64,000 nt of DNA from Beroe forskalii (lineage: Eukaryota > Ctenophora > Nuda > Beroida > Beroidae). Below the pieces are notes generated by a model that searched no databases, was not told the DNA's origin, and worked only from the letters and a program-made list of their open reading frames with translations. The stretch is taken from NCBI GenBank assembly GCA_011033025.1, contig WFMF01000143.1, positions 1-64,000 on the forward strand, given 5' to 3'. This document shows, piece after piece, positions 47,409 to 58,990 of this stretch (positions are counted from its first letter, which is position 1; every line of letters starts with the position of its first letter). Both the position numbers and the translations under genes were made by a program.

Positions 47409-47565
47409 CTGTATCCATTTCTAATAAACAGTAGTCGGAGCGATCCATGAATTTATCCACAACATCAAAGAAAAAGTTCAGCATATGTTTTTTGGCGAGT
47501 TGATAGACCCAGAATCCTATTTGTACCGGAAGATTGAACTTTATAGTCTTCCTTTTGGAGGTAAC
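47409..47565 (-). pseudogene. Type B polymerase exon 3
   Basis: The acceptor GATTCACAG precedes 47565 and the donor GTACGT starts at 47408. The exon encodes VTSKRKTIKFNLPVQ to DRSDYCLLEMDT and ends on the first base of the next codon, so the intron splits the motif C Asp codon (phase 1). The Naiad element ends only about 60 bp beyond the donor. Confidence 0.88.
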
Positions 47566-47759
47566 CTGTGAATCATGTTGAAACATTACGATACTATAAT
47601 TACTATATTACGATACTATATAATTTCTATAATTAATTCACTATGTGTAATCTGCATAATATTATTTCATAGGAGTTTCAGAATACTGTTATAAATAATT
47701 GGGTGGAAACTGTATAAAGAATAGCCAAATGGATATATTGTAAATTAACTTAAACGAAC

Positions 47760-48580
47760 CTCGAATGTGTCATCTTCAAACTCATCAATTGACATGAATC
47801 TCGGGTCGTTTATCAACTTTGAGGCCTTTTCATGAGTACAGAACTCTACCGAAAGATGCTTCGATTTATTCATTATGGTGTAGCCATAAAAACTGTTGCC
47901 AATAAGTTTAGAGGTATCTGCAATAGCTTTGTAAGCAGGGTCTCTATCGCCTGCTCTTCTGTCATTGGTGACAGTCTGCTCAAATGGTAAAAACGCACGT
48001 TTAGGGCAAAATTCAATGAACTGGTGAATTTTAGTAACCACCAAACCGTGCTCTAGGTAGGTACCATTTTATTAGTGGTGTAATGAGCAGTATTTTAGCT
48101 GCAAACATTGACCCGATCAAATATCGTGTATCCGTGAATGTTTTGCCGGTTTCTTTCAGGTAATCACGCATGTGTTCCCCAATATCTGCCTCTCTGATGA
48201 TGGTATTTTTGAAAATAGGGGGCATCTCCTGGAAATAGTCTTTGAGTTCTCCCGGAACCTCAATATCGACTTCGGCTGCGCCAAACATTGAACCATCTTT
48301 GATGAAGCCCAACAGTTCCTGCTCTGTCATTCTATATATGTGCTCCTTGGGGTACAGGTATCGATTGTGCACAGTGTTGTTTTTCCTAAATCCATTCCAC
48401 TCACATTCCCACATTTCCACTACCGTGTAACCTCTGCTGCTGATATATTCAGTGGTTTTCTTGGTTCGTTCCAATTTTTGATTCAAAGACAGTCCAAATG
48501 TTTTATCATCTCGATCTCCTGGTCTGCAACGACAACCATGCCAATAGCAACCATGAAACTGGTATACCGTGTTTGTGGCT
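47760..48580 (-). pseudogene. Type B polymerase exon 2
   Basis: The acceptor CGCATTTCAG (48590-48581) and a donor GTTCGT (from 47759) bound an exon that opens with the last base of an Arg codon. It encodes VYQFHGCYWHG, GYTVVEMWECEW, FIKDGSMFGAAEVDIEVP, EMPPIFKN, a KWYL region, then HQFIEF and ADTSKLIGNSFYGYTIMNK. A CTACCTAC duplication near 48040 shifts the frame by +4. The flanking introns are 139 bp (48581-48719) and 194 bp (47566-47759). Confidence 0.88.
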
Positions 48581-48719
48581 CTGAAATGCGACCCTTTGAA
48601 TTCTGTTTATAAAAATTCTGTCAATAATAACACTTTAAGCAATCATAATGACGTAATCACTTTGGGTCATATACAGCTAGAGCTGAATCAGATATTTGCT
48701 GATGTGGGAGTCTATTTAC

Positions 48720-48930
48720 CTGCAGAAGCCGTCAACAGGTAACTTTTTCGGCCCAACACGGAACTCTCCTGCATTCCTCGCATGCTCAATTTTAATATCC
48801 TGAGAATGCTCTAAATGCGCCAGCCACTCTGTCGATACAGCTGAGTATGGCAGGGGATATTCTCTTGTAAAATTATTTTCACACTTTCGGCGGATAAACA
48901 TTCCACAAGGCATTTCCTGGCTGGTACCCC
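48720..48930 (-). pseudogene. Type B polymerase exon 1 of those visible
   Basis: Bounded by acceptor TCTTACACAG (intron ending 48931) and donor GTAAAT (from 48719), the exon encodes TSQEMPCGMFIRRK to KKLPVDGFC and ends in phase 2. Joining it to exon 2 keeps the frame through the conserved Cys/His-Trp region. The incoming phase (1) shows that at least one more exon lies upstream, but I could not locate it in 48931-49600. Confidence 0.85.
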
Positions 48931-50364
48931 CTGTGTAAGACACATAAGCACATAGAATTCATTATTCCTGTTACTAACAAACTCGACAGTCGACTCGAAA
49001 TTCGAGATCACGTAGACCAGTAATGACTCGCTAACTAATCACGTTACCAAGCTTCGGTGTTTTGATCGGTTAGGGAAAAATAGAAATATAACACCTTGGA
49101 AGTTAAAATGAAGCTTTGAGTGGGTATCGTGTTGACACTATAAATTGCTCTGGGATAGTTTGGAAAAGCTGAGCTAATATATACGTCTATTAATTTCTAA
49201 CTACCAAAGTAATGCTTTCAAATGCAAATATTTTTAATATAGAAGTTATTTTCTGTATGTGACCACACACATGATATATCGACGGCAGTTGTCATACGGA
49301 TTAACAGGGGTTATATTATTCACAAAGATATAGCTGACCGCTGAGTAGTGGTATTTTCTGTTGATCATGCAAAAAAGACGTAAATTGACTCGACAGTTTA
49401 AATACCCAGACAAAAATTTTATACAGTTAAATAGGCTCGTACGACAGTTAAACAAACTCCAAGTATAGACAACAAGCGAAGCCGTTAAATCACTTACATG
49501 TACTTTAGAGGCGTAAGACGAACACGCAGACAATATAGAGCCCTGCGAGAGCAGGGCTCTATATAATATTTAAATGTCGACAGCGTAGCTGGAGACATTT
49601 AAATAATTTAGAGTGCGAGGCGAAGCGAAGCTGAGCCGAGTGCTCTAAATCATATTTCTGCGGTGAGTCTGAGCCTCTAAAGTACTATAGTAGTCGAACG
49701 GTGTACAAAAGACACTATGGTGTTTCATGTACGCCAACATGTTTTTAAAAATTTTTCGTGTACCAGGTACGCCAACGTGTTTTCGCGTGCGCGCAACATC
49801 ATCAATAAATATTTTTTCGCGCATTCCATAAAAAATAAAATATCGGCTAATTTACCGCGCTGGCAAAAAAATTGAAATTTCAACAAAAAATAATTAATTT
49901 GAAAAATTAAATAAGACAAACTAAATAAGACGAATTAAAACGAAAGGATAAGAAAAGAACAAAAGGAGAAATAAGAAAAAAAAAAGAAAATTTGGGATAA
50001 AAAGAAAATTGTAAATGAAAACAGATGAATGAAGAAAGGTGAAGATTCAACGAAATCTCAAAACTAAATGGCCATTAAATTTAAATCTAGCCGATTCATT
50101 TTCTTTTTGATCGCCCTTTTTAAACCGTTTTTTTGCACAGAATTTTCAAAGCCTGCTTTCAACAGGATTTCAAGGAGCAATTGCTTGATCAATAGCTCGG
50201 GAAAGCGTTATTACTTTCCCTTGCTCGAACAATTGCCCGGGTAATACCTCTAATTTAATTACCAGATTCGAGCTATTGCTTGATCGATAGCACTGACCGT
50301 AATAGTTGAAGTTATACCTGGGGTAATTTATTGATAGCTCAGGTAAGGAAAACTCCGCTCTAGG
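48931..50364. other. Non-coding DNA with stacked hairpins
   Basis: No exon is recognised. Three adjacent hairpins occupy 49533-49650 (separate entry). From about 49900 the DNA is strongly purine/A-rich. Confidence 0.4.
49533..49650. repeat. Three back-to-back hairpins
   Basis: 49533-49564 has a 14-bp perfect stem (ATATAGAGCCCTGC, loop GAGA). 49567-49605 has a 12-bp perfect stem (TATTTAAATGTC). 49606-49650 has an 11-bp stem with two mismatches (ATTTAGAGTGC). They follow each other with 0-2 bp gaps. Confidence 0.85.
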
Positions 50365-50372
50365 CACACTTG

Positions 50373-50550
50373 CAGGGGCGTAACCAGGGGGAAGGTGACA
50401 CAGGCGGCTGCCTCCCCCTTGTTGGACAGACAATATGAAAATTTTATTAATTTTGTTAAAATGAGAGCTTTGAGTCAAGCAAAATAAAACATTCCACAGG
50501 TTGTGAATGTAACTTGCCGCCTCCTTTTTAAAAATCTGGTTACGCCCCTG
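50373..50550. mobile_element. 178-bp hAT-like MITE with 8-bp target duplication
   Basis: The ends CAGGGGCGTAACCAG and CTGGTTACGCCCCTG are perfect inverted repeats of 15 bp. They are flanked by CACACTTG at 50365-50372 and 50551-50558. CAGGGGCGTAAC-type ends and an 8-bp duplication are typical of hAT MITEs. No coding sequence is present. Confidence 0.92.
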
Positions 50551-50558
50551 CACACTTG

Positions 50559-51397
50559 CCCGAGCAATAGGACATATAAATTATTAGAACTGTTCTCATA
50601 ATAAATTTTCGCAGAAATGAGGACCAAAAATGATTAAATTATTTGAGATAATAATAAAGTAATAAACTTAACTTCTTTGAAAAGTTTTTAAAGATCTCAA
50701 TTAACATTTGAATTTGAACAATCAATATTTCGATAGACATGTTTAACAATGAATGAAATACTAATAGCAGCGTGGAACTGACTGCACAATAAAAAGTAAA
50801 TAAGCTAACCACGATGTTTCACATTTCAAGATTTCAATAGCTAGTTGAAATCACACTCATCCCCACAGTCCACATAAAGGACTTTAACACTATCCAATTT
50901 TCCTCCAAGTATTCTATCATTTAAAACTTTATCTCTTATTACTAGCTCATATATTCAAGCGTCGAGCCTGAGTACAAATGGGGTTTCATAAAATACGTCG
51001 AAAGTGTAGCCGAAGCCTCGTAAGGTCGGACTAAATGGCGACAAATTTGACTTGAGTATTTTGAAACGCAAACAAACGTCAGTCAAACACAACAGTTCAA
51101 TACTTTGTTCTCGAAGCATTAGGCAACAATATATTTCTAAACCAATCGTTCATTCAATTCATCGTCAGTCGTTATTAACACCCTTCATACATTCATACTC
51201 AGCTGACGAAAATAATCAGATGATTTTCGAAAGCTTCTGATTTTTAACTTTCTCGTACCATTCAAACGTTTTCAACTTGCTCCCGAATAAGTTCACGATG
51301 TGATTGTAGTCTCTCAATCTCTCATTATGGTAGCTGCTGAACTGAGTAGGACCACTTCGTGTACCTCTTCGTCGTGTGCTGTGCGTAACAGAGTGAT
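50559..51397. other. AT-rich DNA, nothing recognised
   Basis: No gene, terminal repeat or tandem array is seen. Confidence 0.4.
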
Positions 51398-52383
51398 ATC
51401 TGGGTTAGGGTGTAACAGAATTTCCCGACTTTGACAACTAAAAATGCCTGGGCTAATTTCATACAGCCTAGGGCATAAGAAAACCAAAAATCGTGGCCTT
51501 GGAAAAAAATATTTTTGGGACTCATAGAGGCAAAAACTTTTTTGCCTGTTAATCATAGCAAATTGCCCAGGTACTATAACTGAAATTACTTGTCTATGTC
51601 TATAAATCGTGTTCATCGTTTTCAGGTAGAAAATGGGGTATAGGTCAAAGAACCTTCCATCATTCAGGGGCTGATTTTTTCGTATGCCCATATGGTAAAA
51701 TGACCATATATGGGCATACTTAACGCCTAATAACTTTTTAACCATAAGAGATAGCAACGAAATTTTTGCTTTTTTGTATACTAAGTCATACCCAAAGAAC
51801 ACGGTTTGGTGATCAGAATTGTTTCTAAGTCATCAGAAGTGGCCGAATGGCAATATATGGCAATTGTGACGTCATCAAAATTGCCATATATTGCCATTCG
51901 GCCACTTCTGATGACTTAAAAACAATTCTGATCACCAAACCGTGTTCTTTGGGTATGACTTAGTATACAAAAAAGCAGAAATTTCGTTGCTATCTCTTTT
52001 GGTTAAAAAGTTATTAGGCGTTGAAGTTATGCCCATATATGGTCATTTACCATATATGGGCATACGAAAATCGGCCATATCTCAGCCCCTGAATGAGATA
52101 GAAGCATAATTCTTTGACCTATACCCCCATTTTCTTACCTGTAGAAAACGATGAACACGACTAAAAGAGGCATAGACAAGTAGTTTCCAAGTTATAGTAC
52201 CTGGGCAATTTGCCTTTATGATTAACAGGCAAAAAAGTTTTTGCCTCCTGGCGAGTCCCAAAAAATATTTTTTTCCAAAAATTTTTTGATTTTTGGTTTT
52301 CTTATGCCCTAGGCTGTATGAAAGTGCCCCAGGCATATTGAGTTGCTAAAGTCGGGAAATTCTGTTACACCCTAATCTGGGTT
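51398..52383. mobile_element. 968-bp foldback element with 9-bp flanking duplication
   Basis: The arms (51407-51861 and about 51880-52374) are inverted copies meeting at a short centre around TGACGTCATCA. The terminus is AGGGTGTAACAGAATTTCCC. ATCTGGGTT flanks both ends (51398-51406 and 52375-52383). If the terminal base is T (TAGGGTGT), the duplication is the 8-bp ATCTGGGT, as for hAT; otherwise it is 9 bp, as for Mutator-like elements. ORFs in both arms are mirror images without domains. Confidence 0.88.
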
Positions 52384-55321
52384 GGTCGCTTCTGCCAGCT
52401 CCTGAAGGCATTATAATTTCTATCATTCTTAATATATGAAACTGATAACAATATAACGAGACTTATTACGAAACAACTTCGGAATAATTCAAGTGATCAC
52501 TTGCACAGTGATTCAAAGACGAAGTCCAATATGGTACTAATCAATAGTCATATTCCAAGTAAATTGCAATAAATGTTAAAAATTATGTGCGTGACAGGAG
52601 ATTTCGTAAGTCAAATTACCTTTGCAACCATCGCGCTTCAGAAGCTCACAACAGAGCCCCTACCAGCTGAGGTCCTCTGATTAACGATACAGGATCGTTA
52701 TAGTAAGAATTTCATCGTTGTATCGATCCAATCTTCGTCATCTTTCTGTAATGGATGAAAATGCACTTTGAATGGCACATTGGACAGAGAGTAGAAGAAT
52801 AAAATAGATAGGGACTTGGCAAACACACCGCAAAAAACTACGAATATATAGCAATAAGCATCGTACCTGATAGTGACACAAGCAAACATCAATTCTTCTT
52901 AATAACTGCATAACACAGCATCGATGCACGCATTTCAGTCGCAACTGATGTCGGATCAAACTCCTAAGAAAGAGGAATTGTATGAAATTGGCTCAAGAAA
53001 CATTACTTAACAGTATAAAAACTGAATTTTATAAAATTACCCCATACAAAGCAGTGTAATAACAACACAGCCGTTAACCCGCAACCATTGCCGTGCCCTA
53101 AACCTAATGTAGAAGACACTTGATTGGGTTAACATCAGGCTGATCACGGGCAACTTCTTGGTAGGCGGACTTTTATATAGCTAACGGACTTTATAGCTAA
53201 ACCGGTCAAAATAGCGAATGTTGATTTAGCTATACCGTCTGCAGTTCTGACTATTTAAATCTTCTTAGCTGTCCCTCTTCCCTATCAGTTTAAATGTCTC
53301 GCTATAAAGTCCTCGATTCGGACTATTTAGCTAAATCTGTATCATAGCTGTTCCTCCCTCCCCATTAAATTTATTAGGTAACCACACATGAAAGATCGTC
53401 TCCTCTCTTCTGTGTAACCCGAGTCCCAAAGTAGCATGCTCTCTCCTGGTTGCTCGTCAGCAGGGGGGCGGGTGAAGATGTTCTCCAAGGAAGTTCAGGG
53501 AGGTGGTGCAGTGTCGTGCCTCTGCTCAGCCTGGAGAGGAAAGAGATGTGGTAGTTGAGTTTGGACCCGGCTTCGAAGTCGAGGAACTGGCACTGTCAGC
53601 AACGATGTCCTTGGTGGGGGGAGGTCCGTAGAGGATGTATTCTTCTTGATGTCACTGAATATATTTTTTCGAGTATATAAAAGGTAGCTTCTAAAATGTG
53701 CTGGGGAGAACACTCAGTCAATCGTAAAGACTGTTAACGAGGTTACCCACTACAGAAATAAAAATAATATATGGGATTGTTCACATATTACGTAGTCACC
53801 TAGGGGGGAGGGGGGTGTTTCCAAATGATTACGTTACATCTTATATATAATTCGGTAAGAGCACGTGAATAATGTATGTCTGTGCGGGCGCACATTTTAA
53901 ATTTGAGCTTGCCAAGAAAATATCAAGGAAAACGAAGGCTTAGATGCGCATAATGGTACCGTTGCTATGGAAACAAATTTTTTGCACGTGCAGATTATGA
54001 TCAGCTCTATGCGAGTGCTTTTACGCAATTACTTTTAATTCCGTGCTGTAGCTTTTTGAAAATTTTTGACGTTTCCTTAACTTCAAATTTAAGATCTCAA
54101 GATGGAGAAAGGACATAACTTGAATAATGGAAGATATTCCAGATGGATTGCTTTAATTGTGGCAGAGGTTGGTCGATAATCAAAGTTGAGTCGGTGAAAA
54201 AAGTAGTAACTGCAGTTGTGAAATTAACCGTTAAGGTTACAACGTGCACAATTCAATCGAGTCGAAATGTAGGTGTAGCAGATTTCGGAGACAGTTCATG
54301 GCCTGGATCAATTGTGAACAAGACAAAATTATCCAATGTCGGTAAGTCAGTATGAGAATCAGTTGTCACAATTAACATCATCTTGCGATCGAAACGGAAA
54401 CAAAAGTCACATGGTTTAGCACGACAAAGACTAACCGAGGAATTCTATTTTCCACTCTGCTCCTTCATAAAGTTTTTTGAATACTTGGAATCTAATTGGA
54501 ATTTTTTGATGCGGTAAAAAGTGTCTGATCAATTTGAATGGTAGTGTTTTGAACTTGCGAACGAGGTGCTGCGTAGCAGCGCCGAGTGAGCTGTGTTTTT
54601 GCAGGCCCAACGGGCCTGCTAGTGATACATGTTATTGTAACAAATACAACTACTGTAAACTTGATTACGAGGGGGAGGGGGGGTTAAAATCGGCCAAAAA
54701 CGAAACTCCACCAAAACATACACAAGGCCGACTTAACAACTTCCTCGCCTCTGTGTGTAGCATGAGCGAGCCAAAGGAGAGTGACGGCTAGCATGGGGAA
54801 CGACGTGAGCGAGGATACCGCCACTGTCGGCAGTGGTATGGTTACAGTTATGGTTAGAGTTAGGGTAAGGTTTTGTTGGGGTGTTTTGTCTGGGGGGTGT
54901 TTTGTCCGGGGGAATCCATTGAGACAAGAAGGTGATATCATTTAAACTATAGGTAGTTTTTGGACATCACTTTCATTTTAATGTAAGGATGCACAGAAAT
55001 AGAAGCCATATTATTTTTAAAATTAATGAATAGATTAAAGAAGAAATGTTTTGAATAACAAAGTATGAGTAACTCACTAGCCCATGCACATAGCACATGA
55101 AAGGCTATTGATTGAGATGCAACTGTAAGAAGAGAGAAAGGTGCTGCTAGGTGTATGTAGTTTTGAACCAATGCCTTGATTTTGAGACTTCATTGCATAG
55201 GTAATCTGATCATAGATCTGTGTATTCAGAAGGCATAATAAGATTTATGTAATTTTGAGGACATGATGGAGAAGGCAAACAGGATAGTAGGATACTATTC
55301 AGAGTATCGAATTTTACAGTG
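52384..55321. other. No supportable gene; scattered hairpins and a G-rich block
   Basis: Hairpins at 54565-54583 (GGTGCTGC stem) and 54601-54619 (GCAGGCCC stem, perfect) resemble those at 49.5 kb in style. A block at about 54655-54700 repeats the G-rich motif of 38611. GGTTAGAGTTAGGGTAAGG (about 54851-54869) is weakly telomere-like. No exon is identified. Confidence 0.4.
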
Positions 55322-55757
55322 ACTGTGCACGAACATAGATCAGTTCCAGACCGAAAGTGCTGCACGTAGATCTTGACCATTTTCATCCCATGAAACCATC
55401 TATGAATTAATGTTCAATCGATGCCAAAATTTGCATGGATACAGTTTATGGCGTAAGACAGCATCTGTGAAAAATTGAAGCATTTCATCCAAAATTACCA
55501 AGATATAGCAAAATGAAGTCAGTTTTGGACCAAAATTAAAAACTGCCAGTTTTGGTCCAAAACTGACTTCATACTTCAATATCTTCCTCATCTTGGATGA
55601 AATGCTTTAATCTTCACAGATGCTGTCTTATGCCACAAACTGTATCCATGCAAATTAAGGTATCGATTGGACATTCACAGATGGCTTCATGGGGTGAAAT
55701 GGTCAAAATTTGTGTGCAGCACTTTTGGTCCTAAACTGATTTTTGTTGCACACAGTT
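55322..55757. mobile_element. ~0.4-kb palindromic element
   Basis: The left and right arms are diverged inverted copies, meeting near 55538 (AGTTTTGGACCAAAAT ... AGTTTTGGTCCAAAACT). The best terminal match is ATCAGTT..GACC at 55339 and 55740, with weaker similarity (ACTGTG) out to about 55322 and 55757. No target duplication is evident. Confidence 0.7.
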
Positions 55758-56327
55758 ATGCTGCTTAGACTGTTATTCAATGGGAGAGGTCCTGAACTGT
55801 TCTTGCAGAAGAATTTCCGAAGACAGTAATGAAGCTGGTAACAGAGGAAGAGTAGAAAAGTGATTATAGCATTTGGTCTCACTGATTAAGACAGTGCTGA
55901 AAGAATTTAGGAGTCGCCAGTGAAGTGCTCCAAGAGATGCTGGGAAGCTAAGAAGAAAAACTGAGATAATGGGGGGAGTGTCACATTCCCAATTTTCCTG
56001 TTCTAATTTATTCTTTTGATTTTGGGACAACTGGGACATTTGGGACAAACAAAAAAGTTGAAAAATCAGTCATTCATCATTTTACATTGATCCAAGTTTT
56101 TCTATCATTGAAATGAAAGTTTGCAGTGGTTAAGTGTTCCCAATTACCTATCCCAAAACCAATAATAGGAAAAAGACAGTGCAGTTGCAACGCAGCAAGT
56201 GCCACTATGTAACATGCTGTGAGACAAAAAAACACTAAACTGCAGCTCAAAAACACAATCATTTGAGCCCCAGTTGTCTCAGTCACTTTTGTCCCAATTA
56301 TCCCATACTGGAGTATCATTACAATTT

Positions 56328-56508
56328 AAACACCCCGAAAGCTGAGGGTATTGACTGAAGATGCCTGCACACCACTCATCTTGGTGTGACTCATTAAGAT
56401 CCTACTGCTCTCCACATTGCATTACCTAAAGGAATCATGTTGGTGTTCAAGTACGGAGTTGGAGAAAAGTCTTGCAGATTGATGTCTTGAAGAAAGATTT
56501 CTTTTCAG
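56328..56508 (-). repeat. ~185-bp dispersed repeat, copy 2
   Basis: This is the inverted near-identical copy of 40811-40998, carrying the same 35-codon ORF end. It lies about 500 bp from the 3' end of the LINE remnant at 57009. Confidence 0.75.
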
Positions 56509-57008
56509 CTCAAATATAAATCTTAAAGTCAGATTATAAATTAATTAATTAATTAATTAATCTACTTAGTTATACACGGGGTATAACCTGCTCCTAATTG
56601 TGAGCCCAATGAACAATAAACAGAACAAATATCTATGTAATGCACCCTCTGCTTATTGAAAATCAATAATTTAATAAAGTTAAAAGTTTTAAAAAGCTTA
56701 AAAAAGATACCCTCAGGTACTTATTAAAAAGAATGTAACCATAATATACAGAGAAAACCAATATATACAGAGAAAATGGGCAAATTGCATTTTCAATTCT
56801 TCAAACCCAAGGCCATATAAATTACAAAGCAATATTAGTGTCACAATTGCTTACAAGGTAATCATCTTTAAAGGAAGACTCGCTACATATTAACATAACA
56901 AGATCCAAGAAGAGTTTTCTGGTAGATTTGTCATTTGTGAATATCAATTCAAAGTGAAAGTTAACTCTAATTTTTGCAAACTACAAAGCTGATTTCAGTG
57001 CAGTAACT

Positions 57009-58990
57009 TCAGGACTGTATTCTTTGACATTCGAAAAGTTTATGATATACTGAGTCAGGTAATTTGCAACATTCCAGACATATAGGGGCAAGAGAATTCT
57101 TGTCATATCTCAGAACTGAATGAACAAAATTCTGGAAACGTAGGCATCGACCATGTAGAAAGTCCAACAAAGTGCTACTCTGATATCGGGAGAAGGATCT
57201 TAAAACAAGTGGGCAATTCACAGTATTGTCAGTATTGATGAACGTTTCTAGTTCATCATTAGAAAGCAATGGTTCTATACTGTATGGATCTTCATTAATA
57301 AGTCCATGAATTTCCTCTTTCAATAGCAAATTCCATTCTTCACATTGATATAGCATCATGATCTGATCATCATAAAAGAAGTGATGTACCTGTAGCCCTG
57401 TAAAGCACATATCTCTGATAGATGACTGATTTTTCAAACAAGTTGTCTGTTTGAGCCTGAACTTCCATAAGAGAAACAATTTTGTAGCATGAATCTGATG
57501 AAAATATTCATGATTAGGTGTCTCCTCAATCTGCATAATCATAGAGGTCACTGAATCTTGTTGGGTGAGACCCTTGAGAACAAATTTTATTGAGTTAACT
57601 TTTAGAATAACTGATAGTGGTGGAACACCTATAAAATTTGCATGATTTTCAAAACTTAAGTCTTCATCAATGGTTATGCCTAGAACTTTGCTTTTTGGTA
57701 CATAACAAATCTTCTTGGCACCAATATATATTGGAGGGGCATGAGTGAGGTCTTTTGAACGATTCTTTGGTCTAATGATCACAATTTCAGTTTTTCCTTC
57801 ATCACAGTTAACGACTAACCTCCACAGCTTGCAACCAGTTGGTTATGTAATCACAAACCTTTTTGCATTGCTGATGAACACTCTGCAGCATCGTTTCCCT
57901 ATAACTGACACACTTCCATCATCAGCATACTTGTAGCTTTCTGTTACTTCAGACAATCCAATCGGAAGGTTTTGGGACCTAACAGGTCAGCAATATAAAT
58001 GATAAAGAGAAGGGTGATAAAACTGCTCTTTGTGGCAATCCTATGAGCCCACACTTGCGGTTTGGTCCAACATAGCCATTGACCTTCAGTTTTACAGATC
58101 GAGTAGTCAAAAAGGAGTGAATTAATTTTAAGAATTTTACCTTTTAAGACCATAACGAAAGAGTTTCATTATAAGACAAGGGATAGGACACTGTCGAATG
58201 CTTTTTCAAAGTCTATTAGGAGTAGAAAAGTAGTTAGTTTACGCCTTTAGCTTCGTGTAGGGATGACATCATTTTGAACAAGTACCGGGATGTATTTTTT
58301 CCAGGAAGAAATCCTTCTTTGTGCATCATCAATAATTTCATTTAATTTACAATGGTCTTTATGCGGTTCTAGGATTCTTTCAAGTATTTTTCAATGTATG
58401 GACTGATTGTAATTGGACGGTATGAGCCTGGATGAAGGTATGACTTTTACCAGACTTTTTATGAATGTGATATTTGATGTTGTCCAAGGCCAGATGCCAT
58501 TTGAAACAGTGATTGAAAAGTAATACAAGAAACTTACAGGAACCAGTGCTTAGGCATTTGAGCATTTTGGGTGGAAAGAATCTCCATCCTGGATTTACCA
58601 GTTGTTTTTGGGCTTTTATTGCATCAATTACTTCACTTAGTGTTATATCACTATTGATGAGATCATCATTCTCATGATTGTCTTGAGCACAGAAGTCCTC
58701 AGCAATGATGTCTTTGAGTTGATTTTGAATAGCTGAATAGTGTTTTTCATCAAACTGTTCTTTTCAAGATGTTTACCAGTGAGGAATGTGTCAAAAAGCA
58801 TCTTTTCTTTGTCAGTGTTATTGGAAATAATCTCAGCTTGATTACTATCAATTTCACCAGGTGGTTGATCCTTCCGGATCAATTGGCTCATGTTCTCTTC
58901 TCCTCGGAGAAACCCCTCACCCTTAACGCCCCCTTCGGGGGCTTGGGTGAGGGGCATGTCTGCACGTCTGGTATCACCTAGATGGATTTC
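57009..58990 (-). pseudogene. LINE remnant (RT and C-terminal region), family L, copy 1
   Basis: Reading leftwards, a linker-like segment is followed by RT pieces in shifting frames. They include a GLPQ..VLSP region and FIIYIADLLGPKT near 58000-58040, and a YADDGSVSV motif near 57915-57940. An intact 257-codon segment then runs from IIRPKNRSKDLTHAPP and SKVLGITIDEDLSFENHA to DFLHGRCLRF, ICLECCKLPDSVYHKLFEC and a stop. This C-terminal C-x2-C...H-x3-C pattern is shared with the copy at 61.9 kb. Compared with that copy about 90 residues after ENHA are missing. Several frameshifts occur; no endonuclease is seen. Confidence 0.82.

Larger units (their letters stand above)
42027..48930 (-). pseudogene. 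Protein-primed type B DNA polymerase gene, intron-bearing, decayed
   Basis: Four exons on the minus strand (48930-48720, 48580-47760, 47565-47409 and 42485-42027) encode the C-terminal half of a type B DNA polymerase of the DNA_pol_B_2 kind. This kind is found in Polinton/Maverick-like elements and in many unnamed invertebrate proteins. Exon 1 has the HLEHSQDIKIEHARN region. Exon 2 has VYQFHGCYWHG, EMWECEW, EVDIEVP, EMPPIFKN and the KLIGNSFYG motif B. Exon 3 ends inside the catalytic DTDS motif C. Exon 4 completes it and runs to a TTYLDI terminus and stop. All three introns are GT..AG and in phases that keep the reading frame. Frameshifts in exon 2 (a 4-bp CTAC duplication near 48040) and several in exon 4 disable it. 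The third intron holds a 4.7-kb PLE insertion. Upstream exons are not identified. Confidence 0.85.

Noticed and set aside
49246..49533. 95-codon frame as a further upstream polymerase exon
   Set aside because: It shows none of the residues expected before the visible exons and no acceptor/donor pair in the needed phase.
54838..54870. Interstitial telomeric repeat (TTAGGG-like)
   Set aside because: Only one exact TTAGGG and loosely related GGTTA words; too short and degenerate.
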